Source: Isoetes taiwanensis (lineage: Eukaryota; Streptophyta; Lycopodiopsida; Isoetales; Isoetaceae). Taken from it: a stretch of DNA of 64,000 nt. The stretch is taken from positions 27,619,754 to 27,683,753 of the forward strand of contig JAJEKV010000006.1 in the NCBI GenBank assembly GCA_021234155.1. The letters are read 5' to 3'. Made by a program: the position numbers and the translations under genes. Of this stretch, positions 33,651 through 43,861 are shown one piece after another. The stretch's first letter is position 1; every line of letters starts with the position of its first letter. The notes below the pieces were generated by a model. It was not told the origin of the DNA and ran no database searches. It saw only the letters and a program-made list of their open reading frames with translations.

Positions 33651-35399
33651 GAGTGCGGAGGAGGGGGCGCTAGCGTGGTTGGAATAACTTTCGGGCAGCC
33701 TGCGCTCCGCGGGACCACGATGGATGTCTTTGCGGTTGTGGAAGGCCTCAATCCGCCCTCTCCACGGCCCTGCACGGCACGATGCCCACGGACGCTCTGC
33801 CCTGCTGGCGGTTGTTGTTAAATGGGAGTTTGCCTCGCAATCGGCCCCATCGGCGAGGAGGCACATATACCTTCATCTTGCCATTAACCAAACCAGCGCC
33901 CCTCCAACTTGTCGAATCTCTCTTATCTTGACCAACTCTTGGCTTCTTTCCCGTTGTTGCGCGTGGCGTGAGATCCACATCGGGTATATGGGCGTACCTT
34001 TCAAGCGGCGGTGCATTGCAACAACAAAGATTTTGCCTCCCAATCCAAGGCGCAAACTTAACTAGCGAGGGTCTCATGCTCGGTCCTCCGTCTTGATTGG
34101 ACTCTTGATAACCAAATCTTGTAATTGGAGCTTTGCAAGTACCGGGTGGTAAGCTTACAGCAAATCCTTGCCTTGCTCCTCCGCAATCCCGCTTTACAAT
34201 AAGGTTGGCGGCATGCCCGATGTCTTGCTCCTCACGGCACCACCGCTTTGATTCCCCGAGCCACCTCGGCCTCGGTATGGGGGTGCTGGTCTGAGCGGCT
34301 GTGGTGCACTCGGGACTCATTGCACCTCCATTCGGAGGTCCCGCATCTCTTCTTTGTAAGTGGGCCATATGGTTCTCTATATGTGAGCATCTTCACGACA
34401 TCTCTGCCATGCGCCTTTGCTTCATCAAGGAATTGGAGCCTGCCCCAGTGCCTTCTTCCACATCCTTTTCCTTAGCATCTATCCGACCAGCCATGCTTGT
34501 GACTTGTACAATCTGGCTGGAGCAACCCCTTCATGTCGGCCCGTGCTTGCGCCATGTCTTCCATCCACTTCTTTGGTGGACCTTATCCAAGCGGTGCCCC
34601 ATCTCCATGACTAGCTGCGTTGTTGCTTGTATCTCCCCTCTTATCTGGTCATCAGCCTTTTGGGCTCCCTGCAATCATAATCCCAAGCCCGAACTTCCAC
34701 AAGGGAAATTCGCTCCTTACGTTGGAGAAGCTTCTTGAGCCCCCCGGCGAGATGGTCCCTTGATGCCTCAAGCTTGCCGGCTTAGCTTGGAGGGAATTGG
34801 CTTTGTTCTATACAACCCCTGATTGCCTCAGCCTGAGATACCTGCTCACGATGGGGGCCGAGGTGTGTCAAATTGCGGGCTCTTTTCTTCAACGCATGCA
34901 TCTTTGTCGAGGTGGCCATAGAGGGCTGGGACTGTCAGGTGGATTCCGGCGGCTAAAACAGAGGAAACACCATACAAATCATACACCGACGGAAAGCTCA
35001 TTTGATAAGGTTTCCAACGAGCCCAAAACGCTGAATCGACACCGAATCCCGAAGTTATGACCAAAAAAAGCGGGGCTGAAACCCTAAAGCGCCCGGCGTG
35101 AGCGCTGAAAAAAGATGCAAACCTTCGCCCGATCAAAGCGTCTTTTGCCGTTCTACTCGTCCAAGGAAAGCAGCCCGGTAGCTAGGCCGATAATGGGAAC
35201 CGTTATCAACCAGCCATTGTGTTTTGTCCATACATAAGGGAAAGGCTTCAAATCAGAGTCTCTGAAGATCTCACATCAAAAATGATGCCCACATCCTCCT
35301 TAAAATACGCCCTTTTGGAAATGGAGGATTGACGCGCAAAGGATAATTTGTCAAGGAGAAGGAAATTCTAGTTCTATGTTAGGGGACTGAGGGAGTAAC

Positions 35400-36820
35400 A
35401 GAGGGATAATGCCTCCACTTCTTGAGTGCATGAACTAAGACAATCAATTCCTTTTCATAGGTACTATACTTTTGCTCCAAAGGTTTGAGCATTCGGCTGA
35501 CATAAGCTAATGGATGCCCATCTTGCATTGGAACATACTGTAAAAGGCTTGTTCCAGTCAGGCAGCACTAATACCGGTTCGGTTGTCATGTTCTCCTTCA
35601 AGGTTCGGAAGGCTTCTTCGGCTTCGGGATTCTAGACAAAGGGCGTATCCTTTTTTAAAAACTTACTAAGAGGAAGAGTTACTTTTGCAAAATCTTGCAC
35701 AAATCTTCGAAGTAGCTGCATAACTGTACAAAAGAACGTAAATCTTTAAGGTTTTCAGGCTGAGGCCAATCAATGATAACCCTAATCTTTTCGGGATCCA
35801 TCCGTATGCCTTCTTTGGATATAATATGGCCCAAGTATCCGACTTCTTGCATAAAAAACCTGCTTTTGGACTCATTAACAAACAACTTATTCTGCCTCAG
35901 AAGTTCAAAAACTTGTTGTTCAGGTGTTGTTTGTGCTCCTCAATAGTTCTACTGTATATAAGTATATCATCAAAGGAGACTACAACACTTTTCCCTAGTA
36001 CGGGTGCTAGAACTCTCCCCATGAGACGGCAGAAGGTTGTCGGAGCATTGGTGAGACCAAAAGGCATTACGCAAAACTCATAGTGACTAAAAGTTGTTCT
36101 GAACGTTGTCTTACCAATGTCCTCTTCCTTAATTCAGATTTGGTGATATCCTGATTTCAAATCAATTTTGCTAAATATGCAAGCACCTCGTAATTCATCA
36201 AATAAATCGTCAGCCCTGGGCACTGGAAATTTATCCTTAACCGTCAGCTTATTGAGAGCTCTATAATCCACGCACATCCGATATCCCTTATCTTTCTTTT
36301 TGATTCGAATGACGGGTGCGCCAAAAGGTGAACAGCTTGGCCGTATTAGCTGTAGATCTAACATCTCTGTTATCTGTTTTTCAAGCTCTAATTTCTCGAA
36401 ATGACTGACCCGATAAGGTGATCTGTTTGGAGGTTTGGCGTTTTCTTGCAACTGTATTACATGATCTTCAGGACGATGAGGAGGTAAATCTAAAGTTTCC
36501 TCATCCTTGAAGAGATCGACAAATTATCTGAGAAAACTGTACAACTCGGGAGGCACATGCGATGGTGGATCGAAGTTTCTCAAATAAATAAAATAAGACT
36601 CAGCTTCACTCTGTATTAACTTCTTAGCTTCAGAGTATGTCAGTAGGGGTTCAGCTTGAGATGTGGAATCTGTACACAGCTTCAAAGGTTGCCCTTCAAC
36701 CATTATAATTACTGTCTTTTCCCGGTAATTAGGTCGGGCATCAAACTGTTCTCGCCATCCAATTCCTAATATCACATCCATAGTTCCTAGAGGGGTCATA
36801 ATCAAAATTCTTTCTTCTGA
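35400..36820 (-). pseudogene. Gypsy protease tail, reverse transcriptase and RNase H start
   Basis: 'MTPLGTMDVILGIGWRE' (36750-36800) is the DMILG-type segment after the protease. RT follows with '[20 protein letters not shown]', '[18 protein letters not shown]', '[13 protein letters not shown]' (catalytic Asp; stop right after it near 36134), 'CVMPFGLTNAP' and 'VSFDDILIYSRT' (catalytic box FDD, usually VDD, near 35950-35990). The thumb 'YLGHIISKEGIRMDPEKI' and RNase H start '[17 protein letters not shown]' lead up to the LINE insertion. Stops at about 36133 and 36523 and frame changes break it. Confidence 0.88.
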
Positions 36821-36823
36821 ATA

Positions 36824-37441
36824 CTACCCTATTTGGATAGGAGCTACCACATATTTATCACACTGATTCCTAGGACCCTTCAAACCCTGCACAACTGTGA
36901 TTTTCGTTTGCAAATCACAAATAGGTAATCCTAATTTATACACCAAATCCTGCGAGATAAAATCATGTGTTGAACCATCATCAAGTAGAACAGTCACATC
37001 CTGACCTTTTACTGAACCTTTCATTTTAAACAACCATGTTTCTAAAGGTCCTGTATCATCTCCCTGCAATTTGCAATCTCCCTTTTTCTTGTTCAATAGC
37101 TGCAAGCTTTCCTTTATTCTTTTGTTCCCCTTCCCTGGAAGTTTCTGGTCGGTCTTCCACATGGTGTGATTGAGCAACTTGCCTTTCCTTAGGCGGCGGC
37201 TCTTTGAACTGCACCTTCTTTGTATTTTTGTCTGCCGGAGCTGTATCCTTTGAGCAGTTGGATTGGTAATGCGGTCCTCCACAATTGTAACATCCAGTCT
37301 TTGGCCCTTTACTCTGTTCCTGTTTGGCCTTCTGACAATTATTAGAGCATTTCCATTCCTCCCATTGAACCTGGTTTTACGTTTTATTTTTCTTATCTCT
37401 TCTATTCTCAAATTTTTCTCGCTTCGGTCTTTTCTGTTCAC
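36824..37441 (-). pseudogene. Gypsy gag end (zinc knuckle) and aspartic protease
   Basis: The CCHC knuckle 'CYNCGGPHYQSNC' (CX2CX4HX4C, about 37255-37293) lies in one frame. The protease 'VTVLLDDGSTHDFISQDLV' (about 36965-37010) lies in another, so there is a frameshift between them. The protease active site reads D-D-G-S instead of D-S-G-S/A, which may abolish activity. 'YKLGLPICDLQTKITV' follows as in the retropepsin fold of plant gypsy elements. A stop at 36824 separates it from the RT segment. Confidence 0.8.
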
Positions 37442-37505
37442 GAGAAGGCACTCCTTCCCAAATAACCAACTTACAAGTCTTAGGGTTTAATTCTCGTTCT
37501 GCAGC

Positions 37506-38288
37506 TCATGCTTTCTTGATTGCATCCTCCATGCTGTCTGGTTCAATGAGATCTAGCTCCGCAAATATTTCCTCTCTTAACCCATTCACAAACTTTCTTA
37601 AAAGTTCATTTTCTCCCAAGTTCCTAACTTGTGAACCCAGATGGCTAAATTTCATGTAATATTCGGACACCCTTTCTCCATCATCCTGTTTAATGAGGTC
37701 CCACTCTTTTTGCAATATCCTGTAATAATTTGCAGGCAAGTAATGGGCTTCGAATGCATTACGAAAAGTTGTCCATGAGTTAACCTCAGGCTGCATCAAC
37801 CTGCAGCCTTGCCACCAAACTGGAGCTTGTTCATCCAAATAGGTGTCCATGGCTTGCAGTTTCTCTTGTTCAGTCGCGTTAACTCTCTCAAAGAACTTTT
37901 CCCAAATCCCTAGAAAACTTATTACCTGCATTGGCTTAACAGCTACTCCGCCAGTGAAGTATGGCAGATCTACTGTTTCCAACCATTTAGGAGCCGTATC
38001 CTTTTTAGTTGAAGTATCAGTGTTCGTAGTCATCAGAGGCTCTGGATTGGCAGTCACTGGCGGCGGATTTTCAGGTGGTGGTGGATGAGCAGGTGGAGTG
38101 TCCCTGGGTAATGGAGGTGGCTGGACATTATTGGGTAGGAAACCATAAAGTAGAGCAATCTGCTCTAATTTGTATTGATAGTCTTCTGGGGATGTAGGCT
38201 GTGGCAGTGCTATCTGGGTAGCGATAAAATCAGCAGTTCTTAATGCCTGCTGGTATTGTTCTTCAGAGATACTATAACGGTGAGCCAT
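37506..38288 (-). pseudogene. Gypsy gag (capsid) open frame
   Basis: Starting at the ATG at 38286-38288 ('MAHRYSISEEQYQQAL'), 23 bases from the PBS, it has a Pro-rich stretch (about residues 60-85) and then the Retrotrans_gag core ('LEKFFERVNATEQEKLQAM'-like, 'PVWWQGC', 'WTTFRNAFEAHYLP', 'LRKFVNGLREEI'). It is 260 codons without a stop up to 37506. The capsid assembles the cytoplasmic particle in which reverse transcription occurs. In some relatives gag and pol are one frame. Here a stop comes before the zinc knuckle, which suggests decay. Confidence 0.85.
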
Positions 38289-38310
38289 CGTCACAGGTTC
38301 AAGAGCGGGC

Positions 38311-38324
38311 TGGCTCTGATACCA
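38311..38324 (-). promoter_or_regulatory. Primer binding site, initiator Met tRNA
   Basis: Element strand TGGTATCAGAGCCA, complementary to the 3' end of plant initiator-Met tRNA, four bases inside the 5' LTR. Confidence 0.9.
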
Positions 38325-38328
38325 AATT

Positions 38329-38969
38329 TGATACAACTAAAGAATCTAAGCAAAAACAAATGACTATTCCAAGAAGAGTTGCACTCCAATCTTTAGGAGG
38401 ATTTTAACCACCCAACCGGGCTCAAGCTATCAGCAAGAATCCGTTATCTTGCTTCCACAATCGCAAACGGGATTTCAAACACAGAAGTCTAACTAAACCA
38501 GTACTGACTGTGACAAAACAGAGGATTTCTCAAAGCAGCGGCCGGATTTCTGCCTTAGAAGAAGGGAAACAGTTACTTTTATAGAAGGAACAGTCTATTT
38601 CCGAATTTCCCTTTCTGGGCATAAATATCTATTAGAAAGGTGAATAGGCAGAAATATCTAAGAATCGACTAATAATATCGTGGATTTGACCTTTTGCAGG
38701 GCCGGATCGGCCCTTTTCCTCAAGATCCGGGAGCTTTCGTTAAGCTCTGATATGTTTTTGGTCTGAATCGGCTGAAGGGTCCGCGGCCCGTTATCAGCCA
38801 CGCCCTTAATTCCTTTAAATTTGAACCATTGGACCTTATCATAAATCTACCTATCTAATCTCAAATGTCATATTATAAACTACCCTTAACAATTCATTGC
38901 TAACCATTGAAATATTAACCCCCGTTGCGTTATGCCAACGCCCAAGTCGGCATTGAGCCGTAACAATAC
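38329..38969 (-). repeat. 5' LTR of the gypsy element
   Basis: Plus strand from TGATACAACTAAAGAATC to about GAGCCGTAACAATAC, matching 28186-28794. On the element strand it begins (GTAT)TGTTACGGC and ends GTATCA. It should hold the promoter; no clear TATA box was located. Confidence 0.9.
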
Positions 38970-38974
38970 AAATG

Positions 38975-39893
38975 CTCTTTTGATCAAATACACAAACTAT
39001 AAGGATAACAAAAAACAGATTATTTATAAAATTCAGAGCTAGATCTCCAAAACAAAAACGGAGAAGGATAAAGCAATTTGCTAAATATAGATAAGAACAG
39101 ATTAAGAGATATGAAAGTTTTGAGAATTCAGGAAAAATGAACCAGCCTCAGCCAACGGAATAAAACTCTACAAAGAAAAATGCTACTTTGGACACACAAA
39201 ATGAGATGGTAATAGAGTCAAGCTGCAACTTCAGAACTGCAAGTAGAAGATGCAGCATGATATTCCATCCCCATGTAGTGCAAATAAATTCCATTTCAAA
39301 TACATGCAATTCTTAGAATAAATGATCTCAACCCTTTGGTAACAAAAGAGCAAAAAAGTGACGCTTCTATCTAAATTACTTCTGCATTGTACCTGGATCA
39401 ACGAATTATGGACTTGCAAGTAAGGATTTTTCCAGAAATGTATAGATCTTAAAATGCCTTAATAAAAAGCACAAACTAGTTTGAATTGTATACCTAGTTC
39501 ATCGTTCAAAGAGACCATTATGAACTAACCTGAAGCTGTGTTCAACCTACAAAGAAATATGTCTTTGCCTGGAAAGTTGTAAAAGTCATATGCGTGTGAA
39601 AAAATTAGGAACTTTATTCCACTAAAGAAAGGTATCTTCGAATGATCTGATGTAATGGATACAACAACAGCAGTCATTTTTCTAATACTAGAGGCTAAGC
39701 CTGCTTGGATCCAGAGCCATTACTGAAGAAATATCTCGAGCAAGAGAATAGACTTAGTTGCAAAAAAAGAAATCACAGTCCTTGTTTATATCTTCTTCCT
39801 CGACCAAACCAAAGAGACAATAATAGAACACATATAACAATTTATCCAAGCATTTTGGCTTGCTTGCATTCAAGGTATGAATAAAAAACTCAT
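38975..39893. other. AT-rich flank of the gypsy element
   Basis: No coding signal or recognised repeat apart from GGATACAACAACAG near 39657, also present at 28127. It could be 3' UTR of the possible exon at 39894-40098. Confidence 0.4.
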
Positions 39894-40098
39894 CTACTTG
39901 GTAGGAAAAGATGGAGGTCTGAGAGTATCATCACTCAAAGTCATATTGGCAAACAAATTGGTGCATGTTTGGGCATAACCAGCAGCAAGTCCAAGCAACT
40001 GATGGCAATTGGTCTCAAGATCCGATCGGAAACCTACGTTGGCTGTAAGAACTAAATCCACAACTTGGCAAAAATCCTCGCAATCTGATGAAACGACC
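39894..40098 (-). CDS. Possible last exon of an unrecognised host gene
   Basis: A good 3' splice site (TTTTTCAAGTATTTGCAG) ends at 40099. The frame after it is open for about 68 codons to a stop at 39894-39896: 'VVSSDCEDFCQVVDLVL', 'RSDLETNCHQLLGLAAGY' and a C-terminal 'RPPSFPTK'. Composition is coding-like, but no family is recognised. The upstream frame to 40256 is likely intron. The dispersed repeat at 40315-40500 lies close by, so upstream exons may be lost or far away. Confidence 0.35.
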
Positions 40099-40314
40099 TG
40101 CAAATACTTGAAAAAGAGCGAAGGGCTATTGCCTATAGTCATGCCTTCGTTCGGCTCAGTAGCCCGGAACCAAACACAACAACGGAAAGAAGGAAAAGTA
40201 AAACAAATTGGTTTCGTGCAAAAGTAAACAAAATCACGGACCCCAAGACTTGACAAACACTAGGAAAATAGTGGACGAAGAGAATCTATGAGAAAGGAAA
40301 GACGGAACGCTATC

Positions 40315-40500
40315 GTGGAAAGTGAGCTAAGGAAACATTTCAGAATGGAGATGCACGCAGAAGTGCTGATGTAAAAAAACTAAATGCCAAGCTACAAATA
40401 GGGCGAGAGCTTGGCAGTTTCTAACTACCCACGACATTTGTCACCAAGCTCTAGAAGTCCATTTACCATCTATTCGTTGAAATCAATGGTAAATGTGACT
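40315..40500 (+). repeat. Dispersed ~185-bp repeat (copy 2)
   Basis: Same order as 19406-19597: GTGGAAAGTGAGCTAAGG, the CCAAGCT/AGCTTGG hairpin, and TCTAGAAGTCCATTTACC. The right arm of the last hairpin is less well kept (GGTAAATGTGACTTTT). Confidence 0.7.
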
Positions 40501-41682
40501 TTTCCTTTAGGGTTGGTCCCAAAAAATCATCAAGTTATCCATCGAGTTGTTTTGTTGTGTCTGTTAGCCCCTTGGTGTCATCTTCCAACTATGTCATATG
40601 GTCCCCTTTAGGTTCCTTGGATTCATCGATCCAGTCTCCAAATTTATGTCACCTTAATGGGTCCTTTTGTTCTTGTGTCTCGGGGTTCCTGTCATCTTGT
40701 TTCTGTTGTTTCTACTTTTGAAAGTTCGCTTGAGCCGGTTATGCATGTAGGGTATATGTTTAGGTTTTAGTCCTTGTTTGTCATAGTGTTGTCATTATAG
40801 TATTCACTGTAGTTTGTTGCTACATTGATTCTTCGGTTTTGGTTTCAGGTGATCTTTGTTAGCTTGTTGACTATGTCCGATCTTCATGTCTTCACTTTTT
40901 ATGCATTCCATGGTGCATGGTTTTAGTCTTCCTTATTTGTTGATTATGGGGTCTGCATTGTCTTCTTGAAAGTTTACTTGAATCCATTATGCATGAATGA
41001 TGTAGGTTAGATATTTTTATTCTTGCTTTCGTAGCGTCTTGTCGTTAGGTATCCTCTCCGTCTTGTTATTAGGTATCATCTGTAGTTTGTTGGTACATTG
41101 ATTCTACAATTTTGATTTCTTTGCTTTATGCATTCTAGTTGCCCCGGGGTTTCTTGGGCCCTTTCCCCTCTACTTGCATTGGCATCCCGCCTTGTATCAT
41201 GCTCGTTACTTTTTTCCTGGCATCAAGGTGTGCCCTACAGTCCCTCTTAGCCTTTATCTATGATGGGTTTGAGGTAGGTTTCTCTTTGTGTCGGATGATT
41301 TGTGCATAAGGACCTCTCCTTAGAATGCTATGGTTTTCTTTTTATATTGAAGAGAAGCATCATTCTCGGGAAAAGGACGCCAGTTTTGGCGCCAGCTCTC
41401 CTTTTGGACCCAGGCTTTCTTTGGCACAAGCCTGCTATAGTGCAAGCTTTCTTTGACCCTTTCTCCCTTAAAAGCCTTGTGTCTTCCTACATTCCTCATC
41501 GCCGTTTCCTCTGAGCTGAATCTTGTTGTTGTACGGAGTTTCCCTCCTCCCACCGCTTGTTCTGCTCTATAGGTTTTACTTTTTGTTCAGTGTTGGCCAA
41601 TAGGCTTTTGCATTTTTCCCAGTGTAGCACATGGCGCTTTTGGAGGGCACCAAAGGGGAAGCCCTCTTGGGCTGAGCTTATA
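40501..41682. other. T-rich non-coding stretch
   Basis: No domain, splice-supported exon or RNA gene recognised. GTGCATAAGGACCTCTCCTT near 41301 has a partial match near 42461. Confidence 0.45.
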
Positions 41683-42145
41683 TTTTCCTATCTCGGCATA
41701 GCCCCGTGGCTTCCTAGAATCTTCATGGATCGTCTTTTCATTTTTTGATATTGTGCTCTTGTATTTCTAGTCTAACTTCATAGCTTGCTGACTCCTGTCT
41801 CGTAGATGGCTCTTAGAACACTTGACAGTCACATATGGTTTGGTCTTGTAGTTTGGAGCTAACTGATGTGCATGGGACTGCTTTTTATACGCCCCTGGGT
41901 CGAGTCTATATTTTTCTATCTCGGCATAACTGCGTGGCTTCCGAGGATCCTCATGGTCGTCTTTTCAATTTTCGATATTGTGCTCCTGTATTTGTAGTTC
42001 AACTTTATAGCTTGCCGACTCTTGGACCATATATGGCTCCTAATACAGTTGACAATTACATATGGTTTGGTCTTGCAGTTTGGAGCTCATTGATGTGCAT
42101 AGGGTTGTTTTTATACGAGTGGCCAGGAGGGGCACATGGAGCGGT
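41683..42145 (+). repeat. Tandem duplication, period about 229 bp
   Basis: Two copies each contain TATCTCGGCATA, GTGGCTTCC, 'CGATATTGTGCTC' or similar, CATATGGTTTGGTCTTG and GATGTGCATAGGG. First at about 41686-41914, second at 41915-42145, with many point differences. Confidence 0.7.
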
Positions 42146-42649
42146 ACCTTAGCGGAATGGATTTGAGTCGCTGCTTGGACAGGTGGCACGGCCTGACTAT
42201 TTCAGTTGTTGCAGTTCAGGAGCATTACAATACAATCTTTTGGATGTTCTATGTGGGGTCCTGAACTCATTGTACACAATTTTATCTTATGTATCGGGTT
42301 GTCTAACCTGGGGGATTGTATTTGTTCTTTCACTTATTTGGGGTTCATCATTTTATTCCCCTCTTCACTCATTTGGGATTCATCAGTTTGTTTCCCTATA
42401 GGTCATTGTACTCATTTTTCATTCAACTCAATGGAATACCACTTCACTTTGGATGATTTGTGCATACGGACCTTTCACTAGAATGAAATGTACATCAATT
42501 GACGATATATTTAAGCCACTCTTTCTTGCTTTTGCCCAATGAATTATGCTCTTTGTCCAGATTATTTTGAGAATGGACAAGTTAAGAAAAAAAGAAGGGA
42601 TCCTTCTTGGTTTTCTGTGCAGTAAGAAGAACATACGTGGTGGCTTGCG

Positions 42650-42811
42650 ATGTTTCAAGTGAAAAAAGAGAATTATACAGTATTAAAATGGGTATTTCAC
42701 AAACAGAGTTGCCTAGACTTATTGGATGAATTGGGAGAGCTATTCAATGTAGATGGCCATAGTTCCTTTAGAGTTAAGCTTCAATTGGCATCGGACCTCA
42801 AAACGGAATAA
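42650..42811 (+). CDS. Small coherent open frame, unknown
   Basis: An ATG frame of 53 codons begins 'MFQVKKENYTVLKWVF' and has 'CLDLLDELGELFNVDG' and 'FRVKLQLASDLKTE'. The hydrophobic/charged pattern is coding-like and suggests helices, but no family is recognised. It may be an exon of the same unit as the frame at 43041-43508. Confidence 0.25.
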   Translation: MFQVKKENYTVLKWVFHKQSCLDLLDELGELFNVDGHSSFRVKLQLASDLKTE

Positions 42812-43040
42812 TATAAAGTAAACAGGGGTGTAAACTACAAAAAATTGCATTTACTACATGTATATATTGAAGGAAAAGAAAAATAGTAAGAGCACCTTGT
42901 CATGTAATCAGGATGTGCCACCAAATAGAAATAAAAAGGATAAAACATTTGATGCAATTTTGCCAATTCCTCTTAACAGAGTGCACTTTTGCTCATTTCA
43001 TGCAATGGTTAGGGTTGTTACTTTGGTTGGAACATAAAAG

Positions 43041-43508
43041 ATGAAAGAGGGAAGAAAAACAAAGGGTTGCACGGAGGTTGCGTTAAGCTTGAGGCAGGAG
43101 TCTTTGAGTTTGGAAAGAAACTTGTTCAAGCATAGAAAGATAGGACACACGGGGTCTACTATAAAAACTTTAGATGCTTGGAATGCATTTTTTGGACCTA
43201 ATGTTCTATTGCAAGCCCATTCCTTGATGCTACAGGATGCCGTCACATTCAAAGATGTAGTCAAAAAGTTTATATCTACTTACATAGTAGCTTGGGGAGA
43301 AATTCATGTTCCATATTATATCCACATATTGCATGCGCATGGGTTTTGGTCTACTGAAGCCTTGTAGTCTTGGAGAAGCTGCATAAACAGGCCAAGATGG
43401 CCTTTCATAGAGCAACCCAGAGGCATGGAAGTACACCAATGTTCAGGCCATTGTATCAAATGAATCACTGGTTTTATAGAAGGTTGGTTGCTAGATATGA
43501 GAGATAGG
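43041..43508 (+). pseudogene. Unrecognised, possibly transposase-like coding remnant with one frameshift
   Basis: The first frame (43041-43367) has 'LDAWNAFFGPNVLLQAHS', 'FKDVVKKFISTYIVAWG' and 'VPYYIHILHAHGFWSTEA'. After a frameshift near 43360 the sense continues as 'LEKLHKQAKMAFHRATQRHG' and 'LYQMNHWFYRRLVARYE' to a TAG at 43508. The H...H then EK.HK..K pattern is like the C-terminal region of some large DNA-transposon or transposon-derived proteins, but this is only resemblance. No catalytic triad can be assigned. It could equally be a host gene relic. Confidence 0.35.
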
Positions 43509-43861
43509 CAAAAAACATCAAGAAAAAGGAAAAGGGAAGCATGGATGAGATCTACAGCTAATGCAAGACACCGAAATTGAAGACGAAGTAGACGATGTAC
43601 TGGAAGTAATTGGAAGCATGTTTGATGACATCAAATCCTATTGTGAGTATATGTCTACGCCTTGTAACATTTGATTAATCTCCTCCATGTTGTAGCTTAG
43701 AATAAACTGTGACAGTCTTGCCTTATAACAGGTAAAAAATCTTTCTGTCATTATGCTTTCTCTGGTGCTAGAGGTGTACTGCATGCAGGTATAAGTAAGG
43801 TTCTGTTATGACTGTAAGTATTGTGTAATTGAATAACTGAGTGGATAGCATTACTTATCGT
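43509..43861. other. Non-coding spacer
   Basis: AT-rich, no recognised feature before the LINE fragment. Confidence 0.4.

Larger units (their letters stand above)
30099..35390 (-). mobile_element. LINE nested in the gypsy RNase H, TTCC-type tail
   Basis: The left end is a (GGAA)n run (30099-30151), that is (TTCC)n on the element strand. Next comes the complement of the conserved LINE end with hairpin at 30169-30190. Reading up in coordinate: Cys-rich C-terminus (30490-30545, 'ERICRCCEMHVIEDEHHA'), connection (30612-31156), RT (31302-32231), endonuclease (about 32780-33650) and ORF1-like sequence (about 33650-35150). The right junction falls near 35390, where the gypsy frame '[15 protein letters not shown]' breaks off. 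35160-35390 is unassigned and could be the LINE 5' end or filler. The copy is GC-rich and full of small indels, except for RT. Confidence 0.88.
28186..38969 (-). mobile_element. Ty3/gypsy LTR retrotransposon, minus orientation, interrupted by a LINE
   Basis: Two LTRs in direct orientation (28186-28794 and 38329-38969) enclose, in minus order, PBS, gag with zinc knuckle, protease, RT, RNase H and integrase. That is the Ty3/gypsy order with integrase last. A candidate 5-bp target duplication AAATG flanks it (28181-28185 and 38970-38974). A LINE of about 5.3 kb (30099-35390) splits RNase H. Gag and integrase frames are fairly intact; protease-RT has several stops. LTRs differ by scattered substitutions and a deletion of about 35-40 bp in the left one, so the insertion is not brand new. 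Confidence 0.92.

Noticed and set aside
33748-34368. 206-codon minus frame and overlapping plus frames
   Set aside because: Located in the ORF1-like part of the nested GC-rich LINE; no recognisable domain, frames overlap on both strands.
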